39,431 bases of DNA, from contig CAILLK010000003.1 of assembly GCA_903835005.1 (NCBI GenBank), forward strand, positions 1-39,431, given 5' to 3'. The notes below the pieces were generated by a model. That model saw only the letters and a list, made by a program, of their open reading frames with translations, searched no databases and was not told where the DNA came from. This document shows positions 16,570-24,318 of the stretch, one piece after another. A program made the translations under genes and the position numbers. The number at the start of each line of letters is the position of its first letter. The first letter of the stretch is position 1. The stretch is from an uncultured Bacteroidota bacterium. GTDB lineage: Bacteria; Bacteroidota; Bacteroidia; Chitinophagales; Chitinophagaceae.

Positions 16570-17526
16570 TCAGTTTACAGAGTGCAGTATTTCAGCAAGC
16601 ACGGCCTGTGCAGCCCAAACCCTGTTAGTGGCCTGCAGGTTCACAATACTGCTGGCGCTGTCCAGTACTTCATCGCTCAGTTCCACATTACGCCTCACCG
16701 GCAGGCAATGCATCACCCTGGCATTGTTGGTTTTTGCCAGGTGCTCAGTTGTCAGCATCCACGATGAATCATTGCACAGTACCTTGCCATAGTCGGCATA
16801 AGAGCTCCAGTTTTTCACATACACAAAATCAGCCCCTTCCAGTGCCTTTTCCTGGTCGTATTCAATAGTTGCCCCGTCGGTAAACTTCGTATCCAGTTCA
16901 TAATCTTCGGGGTGGGTAATCACAAAATCTGCCTTTCCCCATGCATTGATCCACTCGGCAAATGAATTGCCTACGCATTGCGGTATAGGCTTGATATGAG
17001 GCGCCCACGTAAGCACAATTTTCGGCTTACGCAGCTCTTTGAAAGTTTCTTCAATAGTAATAATATCGGTAAAGCTCTGAAGCGGGTGCAGGGTTGCACT
17101 CTCCAGGCTCACTATGGGTATACCCGCATATTTAATAAACTGATTTATAAACAGCTCGCTGTAATCTTCATGCTTGTTGACCAGTGAAGGGAAAGTTCGG
17201 ATGCATAATATATCGAAATAGGAACCCAATATTGGCGCAGCATCTTTTACATGCTCTATGGTATTGCCACTCATAATTGCCCCTTCTTCAAATTCCAGTT
17301 TCCAGCCGTCTTTATCAATATTGAATACAATGGCATCCATACCCAGATTATTTGCTGCAATCTGAGTACTCAGCCTGGTACGCATACTTGGGTTCAGAAA
17401 CAACAGCCCTATACGTTTATTGATACCCAGGGCCTTATCTTTAAACGGGTCAGCTTTATAGCCTATGGCTTTCTGTACCATTGCTTCTATATTACTGATA
17501 TCGCGTGCAGAAATAAAATTCTTCAT
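16570..17526 (-). CDS. argF': N-acylornithine carbamoyltransferase (ArgF')
   Basis: Transfers carbamoyl phosphate to N-acetyl- or N-succinyl-ornithine, the variant used by Bacteroidota and xanthomonads instead of free ornithine. 318 residues: carbamoyl-phosphate loop NPSMRTR (45-51), SLESATLHPLQSF in the middle, and MHCLPVRR near 274. WKLEFEEGAIMSGNTIEH (75-92) is the specificity region. Residue 90 is Ile, where I recall Pro in the Bacteroides succinylornithine enzyme and Glu in the Xanthomonas acetylornithine enzyme, so the acyl group used is uncertain. First gene of the operon; argC, argD and argG are not in the window. Confidence 0.92.
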   Translation of the reverse strand: MKNFISARDISNIEAMVQKAIGYKADPFKDKALGINKRIGLLFLNPSMRTRLSTQIAANNLGMDAIVFNIDKDGWKLEFEEGAIMSGNTIEHVKDAAPILGSYFDILCIRTFPSLVNKHEDYSELFINQFIKYAGIPIVSLESATLHPLQSFTDIITIEETFKELRKPKIVLTWAPHIKPIPQCVGNSFAEWINAWGKADFVITHPEDYELDTKFTDGATIEYDQEKALEGADFVYVKNWSSYADYGKVLCNDSSWMLTTEHLAKTNNARVMHCLPVRRNVELSDEVLDSASSIVNLQATNRVWAAQAVLAEILHSVN

Positions 17527-17581
17527 TTTTTATGGTTGCTGTAGTGTTCAGTATTGTTTATGTTCTACTGATAACCTGTAA

Positions 17582-17589
17582 CAAAATTA
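17582..17589 (-). promoter_or_regulatory. Arginine operon promoter, -7 element
   Basis: TAATTTTG on the minus strand, giving a leader of about 50 bases before the argF' ATG at 17526. No obvious ArgR-type operator was recognised in the leader. Confidence 0.5.
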
Positions 17590-17721
17590 GGAAAATGCAC
17601 AGCTTTAAAGGCAGATAATACACAAATACCAAAAAATTAATGCACGGATGATTTTGAAATGGCTGCACAAAGACCAGCGGGAATTTAGCCTGTATTATTT
17701 TTCCTGAATAGTCAAAGGCCC

Positions 17722-18576
17722 TTACAGGTAATTGTATAACCGCATTATCTCCTCATGTTTTTCCCTGAGGGCTGAAATCTGTTCCTGGTTCAGTTCCTCC
17801 TTCCAAACGCCCATCTTGCCCGACCTGAAAAATTGCTTGCTTTTCCGGGTTTTTTCCTGAAAGCCTTTTTCAATTTCCTGGCTGCTCAGTTGCTCAAATG
17901 ATGAGGCCCGGATCGCAGCGCTGATCTGATCAGGAGTTGCTTCAAGCCCAATGAAAGTAACGGCCTTTGTAAATGTTTCAAACGGATTGGTCAGCATGTC
18001 CTCATACCGGATCACTATGACCGGAAAGGAGGGCTTTAGAGTCCAACCTTTTACATGACTGCTCCAATCAGATACATATTGTCTGAACTGAGCATTACGG
18101 TTAAGATTTCCCTGTTGCTTCGCCAGACTGTAATTGTGGTTATTAAGCATTTCAAAAGCATCCTGTATACTACAGGCAGAATGATTGGCCAGTGAACCTA
18201 CTATATCCAGGGGGTTGCGGATTATATATATTGCACACCTGGTTACATCTTCGGGTATAATACTTAGCCCAGCTTCGTCGGTTTCAAAAGCATCATGCAC
18301 TTTTATAAAGTTCAGTTTATTTAGCTGAGTTGCATAAAAACGGTAAACATCAGCAATCATCATTTTTACCTCCCTGTCAGTAAGGTCTCTGGATTCTATT
18401 TCGGCATATAAATCGAATAACGTGCGGTCTGAAAAAATCCCATCAGTTTTTAATGCATTTATTTCCACTTTACCGTTATTCATTAATGCCGTAAGAAATG
18501 CGCGGAACCAGGTGTTTCCTGATTTGGGAAATGAGGCCAGCCAGACTATTTTTTCGGAATTTATAAGATCGGGCAT
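17722..18576 (-). CDS. PAPS-dependent sulfotransferase
   Basis: 284 residues with all hallmarks of cytosolic-type sulfotransferases. The 5'-phosphosulfate loop FPKSGNTW (16-23) has Lys18. KVHDAF at 92-97 supplies the candidate catalytic His94. The 3'-phosphate segment IIRNPLDIVGSLAN (118-131) has Arg120 and Ser128, and the C-terminal RSGKMGVWKE is at 251-260. It would move sulfate from PAPS to a hydroxyl or tyrosine of its target. Its ATG overlaps the stop of the kinase-like gene as TAATG, so the two are translationally coupled. Last gene of the modification operon. Together with the kinase-like enzyme this suggests two anionic groups may be put on one product. Confidence 0.9.
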   Translation of the reverse strand: MPDLINSEKIVWLASFPKSGNTWFRAFLTALMNNGKVEINALKTDGIFSDRTLFDLYAEIESRDLTDREVKMMIADVYRFYATQLNKLNFIKVHDAFETDEAGLSIIPEDVTRCAIYIIRNPLDIVGSLANHSACSIQDAFEMLNNHNYSLAKQQGNLNRNAQFRQYVSDWSSHVKGWTLKPSFPVIVIRYEDMLTNPFETFTKAVTFIGLEATPDQISAAIRASSFEQLSSQEIEKGFQEKTRKSKQFFRSGKMGVWKEELNQEQISALREKHEEIMRLYNYL

Positions 18577-19481
18577 TACAGCTGGTTTTTTATTGCTTCA
18601 AACAATTGCGCAGAATTTGTACCAACCTGAGGCCTGGTGATTTCATATACCGGTACATGTTGCGTTAATTGCGATAATAACGCGAAATGAACAGCTCTTA
18701 ATTTTTTGCTCAGTATGAGTTGGTTTTTGTAGGCTTGCTGCTCCAGTTGCCGGAATGACTTAAGCGTATTCAGTTTAATGACATCTATGTTGTGGGAAAG
18801 GCCGGTGGGGTGTATAATAAATATTTTCTCAACAGGGAGCTGACCGGAATTGAAATTTTCGAAGAAAAATTGTCCGTATTTTGGTAGCTCAGGGCGTATT
18901 TTATAATCCCTTGTATAGAGGTCACCATCCAGCTGTGTGATGGCATCATCCCATAATTTTATCATCGGGTAAGATGCAGTGCAGTAAACCCCTGGCTTAT
19001 CTTTGGTGCCCGAATGCATTACACAGATATCGTCGGAAAAAACAGAATACCCATTTGATGCAAGCAAGGCTGTTAAAGTGGATTTGCCAGCTCCCGATTT
19101 GCCGGCAAATAAAGTGAGTTTGCCATTTTTTTCCACTGCTGCAGCATGCAATGGCAGACTGCCGCGCTGATACAGAATTGCCGCCATGATGGTACCTAAT
19201 AAAAAAAGCCGGATACTTCTTTGATCAATGCCAGGCACAGGTTCAGCAATAATCTTAGATCCGTTTGCAGCATAATACCGGCATACGTTCCTTATGTTGA
19301 GTATATATTCCTTTTCGGCAATGCAGGAAAAAGGCCTTTTCACAAAATCATCACCTTCCGGTTTCAATGGTGTAATTCCAATTTCGATGGTAACATCTTC
19401 TTTATCAAACTCTTTCGGTAATAATTCCGGAAACTCAATTTGAGATAATATATTCAATCCAAATCCCCAATACCTGAACAT
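18576..19481 (-). CDS. HPr-kinase-like protein (RiPP-associated kinase type)
   Basis: 301 residues. The C-terminal half is the HPr kinase/phosphorylase P-loop fold: LPLHAAAVEKNGKL (109-122), Walker A GKSGAGKS (127-134), then FSDDIC (148-153). The N-terminal about 105 residues are of a type seen in stand-alone relatives, not the HprK N domain. True HprK acts in carbohydrate control with HPr. Relatives next to lasso-peptide B1/B2 genes phosphorylate a serine of the precursor peptide (the paeninodin kinase). That role is inferred from the neighbours. Separated from the B2-like gene by 49 bases and coupled to the sulfotransferase gene. Confidence 0.85.
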   Translation of the reverse strand: MFRYWGFGLNILSQIEFPELLPKEFDKEDVTIEIGITPLKPEGDDFVKRPFSCIAEKEYILNIRNVCRYYAANGSKIIAEPVPGIDQRSIRLFLLGTIMAAILYQRGSLPLHAAAVEKNGKLTLFAGKSGAGKSTLTALLASNGYSVFSDDICVMHSGTKDKPGVYCTASYPMIKLWDDAITQLDGDLYTRDYKIRPELPKYGQFFFENFNSGQLPVEKIFIIHPTGLSHNIDVIKLNTLKSFRQLEQQAYKNQLILSKKLRAVHFALLSQLTQHVPVYEITRPQVGTNSAQLFEAIKNQL

Positions 19482-19530
19482 CAGAATAATTGTTTTATTT
19501 AGTTATATTAAAAATGCCAGCTAAGGGCAA

Positions 19531-19986
19531 TTAATTAAAAGAGGAATGGGTTTCATATTTTGTGAAATCACAAAAGCCGGTAATTAACATCCCGTTGCTG
19601 TGGAGCCATGCATGGGCCAGCATTTCTCCATCCTCTTTCCTGTAAAAACCGAAATTTAAAGTGCCATCCAAATTTCTTCGCCTCAGCATTATTTTTGCGG
19701 TGAGGGCCCGGGTATAGCATTCGGTAGGCCATGGAGCATATTTGTTGCATAGTTTAACTGCCGCCCTCACTTTCAGAGCCAGTTCCTTGTTTTCTGTTAT
19801 ACCGGATTCCTGTTTGAAGGTTACCGGTTTGCCAAGCCATATCTTCACTTTGCTGAAAGGTAAAAACAACATTGTACATTTTACATATGCTGATAAAAGA
19901 AAGGCCTCGCCAAACAGCATTTTGTCCGGAAGTGGGATAGCGGCAAAACTCCTTAATTTTCTTGCAAAAATGTAAACTGATCTCAT
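19531..19986 (-). CDS. Lasso-peptide B2-type transglutaminase-like leader peptidase
   Basis: 151 residues matching the lasso B2 (PF13471-like) cysteine-protease fold. Cys90 sits in WPTECYTRALTAKIMLRRR and His125 in MLAHAWLHSNG, in the Cys-then-His order of the family. A final ITGF-type segment follows. B2 proteins cut the leader from a peptide that a PqqD-like B1 partner presents. The start ATG overlaps the stop of the PqqD-like gene as TAATG, the arrangement expected for a B1-B2 pair. Both catalytic residues are present, so it is probably active. Confidence 0.85.
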   Translation of the reverse strand: MRSVYIFARKLRSFAAIPLPDKMLFGEAFLLSAYVKCTMLFLPFSKVKIWLGKPVTFKQESGITENKELALKVRAAVKLCNKYAPWPTECYTRALTAKIMLRRRNLDGTLNFGFYRKEDGEMLAHAWLHSNGMLITGFCDFTKYETHSSFN

Positions 19987-20294
19987 TATGCCGCAATGCT
20001 GTTATGAATGGAGAAAAGCTTTTGCTGTGTACTTTTTTGTAAAAAACCGATAGTGTCATCTATGCATTGACTGGCGCTTAGATCATATACCATCAGCATT
20101 TTTTCTACAAGGCTTTCAACAGTTACCGGTTGTTCAGACAATTCCCATATTTCGGCCCCGACTGCATTCATTGTTATGAAATCTCCGGTTTCCATATCCA
20201 TTATTACCATCTCCTCACCTATTTTGTTGGCCAGGTACCTGCTTTCATTCCTTTGAATCAGCGTGTGTATACCAATGATTGTGTCGGTCTCCAT
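19986..20294 (-). CDS. PqqD-family peptide-recognition protein (B1-like RRE)
   Basis: 102 residues. ANKIGEEMVIMDMETGDFIT with MNAVGAEIWELSEQPVTVESLVEKM is the PqqD/RRE pattern: three beta strands, then NxxGxxIWxL and helices. PqqD-like domains bind the leader of a ribosomally made peptide and deliver it to modifying enzymes. First gene of the minus-strand modification operon, coupled to the B2-like gene. No convincing precursor gene was found upstream or downstream, so the substrate is unknown. Confidence 0.88.
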   Translation of the reverse strand: METDTIIGIHTLIQRNESRYLANKIGEEMVIMDMETGDFITMNAVGAEIWELSEQPVTVESLVEKMLMVYDLSASQCIDDTIGFLQKSTQQKLFSIHNSIAA

Positions 20295-20712
20295 ATGGAT
20301 TACAATTACTAAGAATTATATTCAGTTATTAATTTATATCTATAAACAATCAGCTTCAAAGATAAGTATAATTTTCCGGGAATGGAACCTATTAATTGTG
20401 GTTTCATTGCGCCATGAATATTCAAGCCGGGCACACATTTTAATTTATCTACTCCGGCGGGAAAGTGAATTTAATTTTTCCAACCCATTCACAACTATAC
20501 TTTTCCAGGAGAAATTATTAGCTTTGTTAGTGGGAAAATTAAAATGAAAACTGTAGATTTTGCTCTGGATTTATTTATTTTTCAAAGTGAAAACCCAGTG
20601 AGAAACTTAATGGTAATTTAGGGTTTTTTAATCGAAGAAATGGTTACAGACCAATTAAATGCAGTAAAAATATTCTTACACTTGTGTCTTTTTCCCGGAA
20701 AATGTTTTGGTT
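20295..20712. other. Divergent control region between the modification operon and the hydroxylase gene
   Basis: About 418 AT-rich bases without a gene of convincing length. It holds the -7 element of the PqqD operon (20357-20364). Very short frames are present: plus-strand 25 codons at 20544-20621 and 28 codons at 20640-20726, and minus-strand 32 codons at 20340-20438. Each was considered as a precursor peptide. None has a supported leader-core organisation; the 20640 frame is discussed as a weak candidate. Confidence 0.5.
20357..20364 (-). promoter_or_regulatory. Modification operon promoter, -7 element
   Basis: TATCTTTG on the minus strand, about 60 bases ahead of the PqqD-like ATG. It matches TAnnTTTG; no clear -33 TTG at the usual distance. 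Confidence 0.45.
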
Positions 20713-21336
20713 ATGATCCTGAATAAATCGGAATTTTATCTTCAGTATACCGACGTTCTGAATGTTGATGCACTTAATAACCTCCTTAATGCAACAATTA
20801 GCTTTGAGGATAAAATTACTGACCCGTCATCCAAGGCTCAGATGTTTGCATTAAAACCCGGACTAACCTACCGTAAATCAAGCCTTTTGTATGAAGAAGA
20901 TATTCCTGAGTATAAAGCCATGTTCAAGGATATTTTGTTGCCCCTTGTTCCTTTTTTTTGTTCCTGTTTTAACCTAACGCCATTTGAATCAAATGACATT
21001 GAAATCAAGCTCACCATGCATAATGATGGAGATTATTTTTTATGGCATAATGATAATGGAAATCAGGAAGCTTCAAGCCGGTCGGTGACATTTGTATACT
21101 ATTATTATTTTGAGCCTAAAATGTTTTCGGGCGGGGAGCTGGTGATATATCCTCCTGGCGCTAAACCAGTTGCAATTACCCCTTTAAATAATTCTATGAT
21201 TGTTTTTAACCCTTCAATGATGCATGAAGTGAAGCCGGTTATCTGTCCCGGAAAATTGTACCCTCAAAGCCGTTTTGCCCTTACCGGATGGATCCTTAAT
21301 AAAGCTATCCCAAGAAACAGGGAAGTTTATCTGTAA
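20713..21336 (+). CDS. 2-oxoglutarate/Fe(II) oxygenase, prolyl-hydroxylase-like
   Basis: 207 residues. The double-stranded beta-helix core carries the iron triad His112 and Asp114 (FLWHNDNG) and His171 (MMHEVKPV). Arg187 in SRFALTGW is placed to bind 2-oxoglutarate. FSGGELVIYPPG is characteristic of the 2OG-FeII_Oxy group that hydroxylates protein prolines or other side chains. The ATG at 20713 is chosen over a TTG two codons earlier. It is divergent from the PqqD-led operon and shares its control region, so a role in the same pathway is plausible but inferred. Confidence 0.85.
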   Translation: MILNKSEFYLQYTDVLNVDALNNLLNATISFEDKITDPSSKAQMFALKPGLTYRKSSLLYEEDIPEYKAMFKDILLPLVPFFCSCFNLTPFESNDIEIKLTMHNDGDYFLWHNDNGNQEASSRSVTFVYYYYFEPKMFSGGELVIYPPGAKPVAITPLNNSMIVFNPSMMHEVKPVICPGKLYPQSRFALTGWILNKAIPRNREVYL

Positions 21337-21519
21337 GTAAAGTAATCAGGAAAGGGAGGGTATACCGGTGTATTAAAGAGGAGTATCTGGTGTTCAGGTT
21401 TAGTAAATTATTTTTTTCGATAATTAGACTGCATATCAGAATTAATGGTGTCTGCTGGTTTTATATTGTTATCCGTTTTTGTTAACCTGGTTCTCTGAGT
21501 GCAGTTTCTGCAATCTTAG

Positions 21520-21527
21520 TACTTTTG
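21520..21527 (+). promoter_or_regulatory. AspH-like gene promoter, -7 element
   Basis: TACTTTTG, about 20 bases ahead of the ATG at 21548. It suggests the AspH-like gene has its own transcript although it lies behind the other hydroxylase. Confidence 0.5.
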
Positions 21528-21547
21528 ACTTTTAAATTTAAGAGAAA

Positions 21548-22078
21548 ATGGATGGTTTTAATTTTAAATTCTATGGAAAAATAGATGTAAAAGGAATTCA
21601 GAAAAAAATAGCTGATGCGGCTTTTAACTGGGACGAATTCAGTTTCAGGCAAGTCAGGCACAAAGTTCACCGCGAAACAAAAACTGTTCCCCTGATATTT
21701 AATGAAGGGAATTTGCTGGTACCGAAATACTGGGAAAATTTTGAACTTTTCAAAAATGAAATAGATGAAATTAAGCTCAGAATTGAAGAAACCAATCATG
21801 GCAAAGGAACACTGCACAGCGCTGTTTTTATAAACCTGCCTTCCCGGTCTAAAATATATACCCATACCGATGCTGGGCCTGTATTCAGTATTTGCCGCAG
21901 AATTCACCTTCCTATTATCACTAATCCGGAATGCTTATTTACTGTGGACGAGGAAACTATAAACATGAAGGAAGGCGAGATCTGGGAAATAAATAATGAC
22001 GGTAAAAAACATGGGGTGGTTAATAATGGAGATACCGACAGGATACACTTACTGATGGACTGGAAGCCATTGGAATGA
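21548..22078 (+). CDS. Aspartyl/asparaginyl beta-hydroxylase-like oxygenase
   Basis: 176 residues of the AspH (PF05118-like) fold. IYTHTDAGPVFSICRRIHLPI (104-124) contains the HxD pair His106/Asp108 and the co-substrate arginine region. The second iron ligand is probably His155 in DGKKHGVVNNG, and DRIHLLMDW ends the core. This family hydroxylates the beta carbon of Asp or Asn in proteins and peptides and occurs in several RiPP clusters. Second hydroxylase of the island. No membrane anchor, so it acts in the cytoplasm. Gap of 211 bases from the first hydroxylase gene. Confidence 0.85.
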   Translation: MDGFNFKFYGKIDVKGIQKKIADAAFNWDEFSFRQVRHKVHRETKTVPLIFNEGNLLVPKYWENFELFKNEIDEIKLRIEETNHGKGTLHSAVFINLPSRSKIYTHTDAGPVFSICRRIHLPIITNPECLFTVDEETINMKEGEIWEINNDGKKHGVVNNGDTDRIHLLMDWKPLE

Positions 22079-22175
22079 TACGTTTTCCCCAATGCCGATT
22101 TTAAGGAAAGGTGCAATCCCAGTTATCCCGGTACAGATACTACAAGGACTTTTTATCCCATCAGTAAATAACAGC

Positions 22176-22832
22176 TTATATCTTCACGAGTCCGTGCCTG
22201 ATAGCAAACAATACCAGCCCGATTTTTGATTTGATCGTAAATTTTTTGAACAACAACTCCCTGTAGCCGTCTACCGTGCGCACACTTACCTGCATCAGCT
22301 CAGATATACGTTCATAGGTGTATTCCTGCTTGTCGCATACCAGTTGCAGAAAGGTGAGTTCTTTATCGCTCAGCTGCTCGTGCAGGCTTCTTTCCGTTTC
22401 CGCTCTTTCTGTTTCGGTTGTTAATGCCTGGTGCAGCAGTTCGCTGTGGTAATAGCCCTGGTTAATCACATCCTGTATCGCCTTCTTCAGCAGTTCGGCA
22501 CTGCAGCTTTTGGGCAGGTATCCCCTTATGCCCAGCCGGAAGAGTTCGAGTATCACTTTTTCATCAGACTCCAGCGTCAGAATAAGTGTTTTGAGGCCAG
22601 GTTTGTTTTTTTTCAGCCATCTCATTGTTTCCACCCCGTTCATTACCGGCATGTTCAGATCTATTATGGCCAGATCCGGATCTTTAAGCATCGGCAACGC
22701 ATTAATAAAATCACGGCCATTATCAAACTGATCGGTAACCTTATAGTTGCCAATAACTTCTATGAGCGATTTGATACCGCTTCTTACTACCGCATGGTCA
22801 TCAACCAGTACTATTGATATTTTTTCAGCCAT
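22176..22832 (-). CDS. NarL/FixJ-type response regulator
   Basis: 218 residues. Receiver domain: Asp10-Asp11 acidic pair, phosphorylation site Asp58 in AIIDLNMPVMNG, Thr85-containing LILTLES, Lys108. C-terminal LuxR-type helix-turn-helix: LSDKELTFLQLVCDKQEYTYERISELMQVSVRTVDGYRELLFKKF. It begins nine bases after the sensor kinase gene stops and is surely its partner. Targets are unknown; the modification island next door is one possibility. Confidence 0.93.
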   Translation of the reverse strand: MAEKISIVLVDDHAVVRSGIKSLIEVIGNYKVTDQFDNGRDFINALPMLKDPDLAIIDLNMPVMNGVETMRWLKKNKPGLKTLILTLESDEKVILELFRLGIRGYLPKSCSAELLKKAIQDVINQGYYHSELLHQALTTETERAETERSLHEQLSDKELTFLQLVCDKQEYTYERISELMQVSVRTVDGYRELLFKKFTIKSKIGLVLFAIRHGLVKI

Positions 22833-22841
22833 CTTTTATAA

Positions 22842-23609
22842 TTAGATAGTTTCTAATGTAAATGTCGTCCCTTTATCTATTACACTCCTGATATTGCAGG
22901 TGAGCCTGGCCATTTCGGCCCGCTTTACCATGTTCTTCAGTCCCGATCCTGTTCCTGTAGTTTTAATTTCGGCATAATCAAATCCCTTACCATTATCATC
23001 AACAATCATTCTGAAATTGACGTTTCCCCGCAGTGTTATGTTCACTACCGTGCAACCTGCATGTTTCATAATGTTATTGAGTATCTCCTGGAAAATACGG
23101 AACACAATTACCTTCTGATCTTTATCCAGCAGGGGCTCGGCATCATAATCCCATTTCACTTCAAAGCGGTTGAGTTGCCGCAATCTTTGCACTTCCTGGT
23201 TTATGGCTGCAGTCAGGTCCTGGGTCTCAAACAGGTCGGTGCTCAGTTGCTTGCTCATGCGCCGCAGTTCCTCAACGGATTCTATCATGTTGGTCCCGAT
23301 TGTCTCGAGCAACGGCCCGGATTCAGGGTTCATCACCCGGTACTGCTGCAGTTGCAGGTTGATGAAAGTAAGCTTGTGCCCGATATTATCATGCAGTTCC
23401 CTGCCTGTATTTATGAGCACCTGCTCCTGTACCTCAACCTGCACCATGCGCAGCTCCTTTTCATAATCTATCTGCATCTGCACCATTTTCATCTCCTGCT
23501 TAGCATTCCTTCTGTTGGCCACAAAAATGGTAATTATTACCCCTGCCAGCAGCAGAATAAATAGCAGCGATGAAAGGACAACGGTGATACCTATATCATT
23601 GTTAAACAT
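22842..23609 (-). CDS. Membrane-anchored histidine kinase (HisKA_3 type)
   Basis: 255 residues. One membrane helix (about 7-30), a short coiled coil, then the dimerisation helix GRELHDNIGHKLTFINLQLQQ with phospho-accepting His73. The ATPase domain follows, with ILNNIMKHAG, DDNGKGFDY and GSGLKNMVKRAE. There is no sensory domain outside the membrane. The gene overlaps the upstream membrane-protein gene by eight bases, so that protein may supply the sensing part. Pairs with the NarL-type regulator. Confidence 0.93.
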   Translation of the reverse strand: MFNNDIGITVVLSSLLFILLLAGVIITIFVANRRNAKQEMKMVQMQIDYEKELRMVQVEVQEQVLINTGRELHDNIGHKLTFINLQLQQYRVMNPESGPLLETIGTNMIESVEELRRMSKQLSTDLFETQDLTAAINQEVQRLRQLNRFEVKWDYDAEPLLDKDQKVIVFRIFQEILNNIMKHAGCTVVNITLRGNVNFRMIVDDNGKGFDYAEIKTTGTGSGLKNMVKRAEMARLTCNIRSVIDKGTTFTLETI

Positions 23610-24261
23610 GACCGGCTACTTTTAATGGCTTTGAATGCTGGCGGCCTAGTAAAATAAAGGATATACCAACAAGCGGATAACGGATTATGTCGAGAATATT
23701 ATTTATATTAACTAACTGATCGCCTAATTTTGGATTTTTATCAAACAGGTAATTATGTAAACCCATAAATGGTATATCACATCCAAAAAACAGAATTGTT
23801 GAAAAACATAGCCAAAAAACAGGTTGCGAAAATATATTTTTCGTACTAAAAAGACTATTGCTGAATAAAACAACAATATACATAAATGTAAGTATTATGC
23901 AATTCAAAATCAAAGATGATGTTGCAAATTGAAATATTGAGTGAGAATAAATATCAATGATCCAATATGTCGATGTACTAGACAATAATAAAAACCAGAA
24001 AATTTTCAAGTATTTATTATAAATTAAGTAAATGGCTGAAAGTCCCATTAACCAAACTTCTATTATCATATAAATATTGAATAACCATGCATTTTGATTA
24101 TGTAGAACTGTACTAATATAGAGACCATAACATTCAATAACTGTGGCAAAAGCAACCAAAATCAGCATAATTTTATAAGGTACTGATAATTTTTTTATAT
24201 TATATCCACCTGCGACTAATGTAAACGCCTTTCCTATTAGAAATAAAAAATATGTAATCAT
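23602..24261 (-). CDS. Seven-helix membrane protein, probable sensor partner of the kinase
   Basis: 219 residues with about seven strongly hydrophobic stretches, few charged residues and Lys/His at the cytoplasmic C terminus (RQHSKPLKVAGHV). No family recognised. It is coupled to the kinase gene by an eight-base overlap and is more AT-rich than its neighbours. The kinase has no input domain of its own, so a role as the signal-receiving subunit is likely, but this is inference from gene order. It could instead be an unrelated small transporter-like protein. Confidence 0.7.
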   Translation of the reverse strand: MITYFLFLIGKAFTLVAGGYNIKKLSVPYKIMLILVAFATVIECYGLYISTVLHNQNAWLFNIYMIIEVWLMGLSAIYLIYNKYLKIFWFLLLSSTSTYWIIDIYSHSIFQFATSSLILNCIILTFMYIVVLFSNSLFSTKNIFSQPVFWLCFSTILFFGCDIPFMGLHNYLFDKNPKLGDQLVNINNILDIIRYPLVGISFILLGRQHSKPLKVAGHV

Positions 24262-24318
24262 AATTTGATTTGAAATTTTAATACATAATCAAATTTAAGT
24301 ACCCATAATTCTAAATCT

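Noticed and set aside
20340..20438. A 32-codon minus-strand frame as a lasso precursor upstream of the PqqD-like gene
   Set aside because: The operon's own -7 element lies inside it, the C terminus has no plausible core, and the leader lacks expected features.
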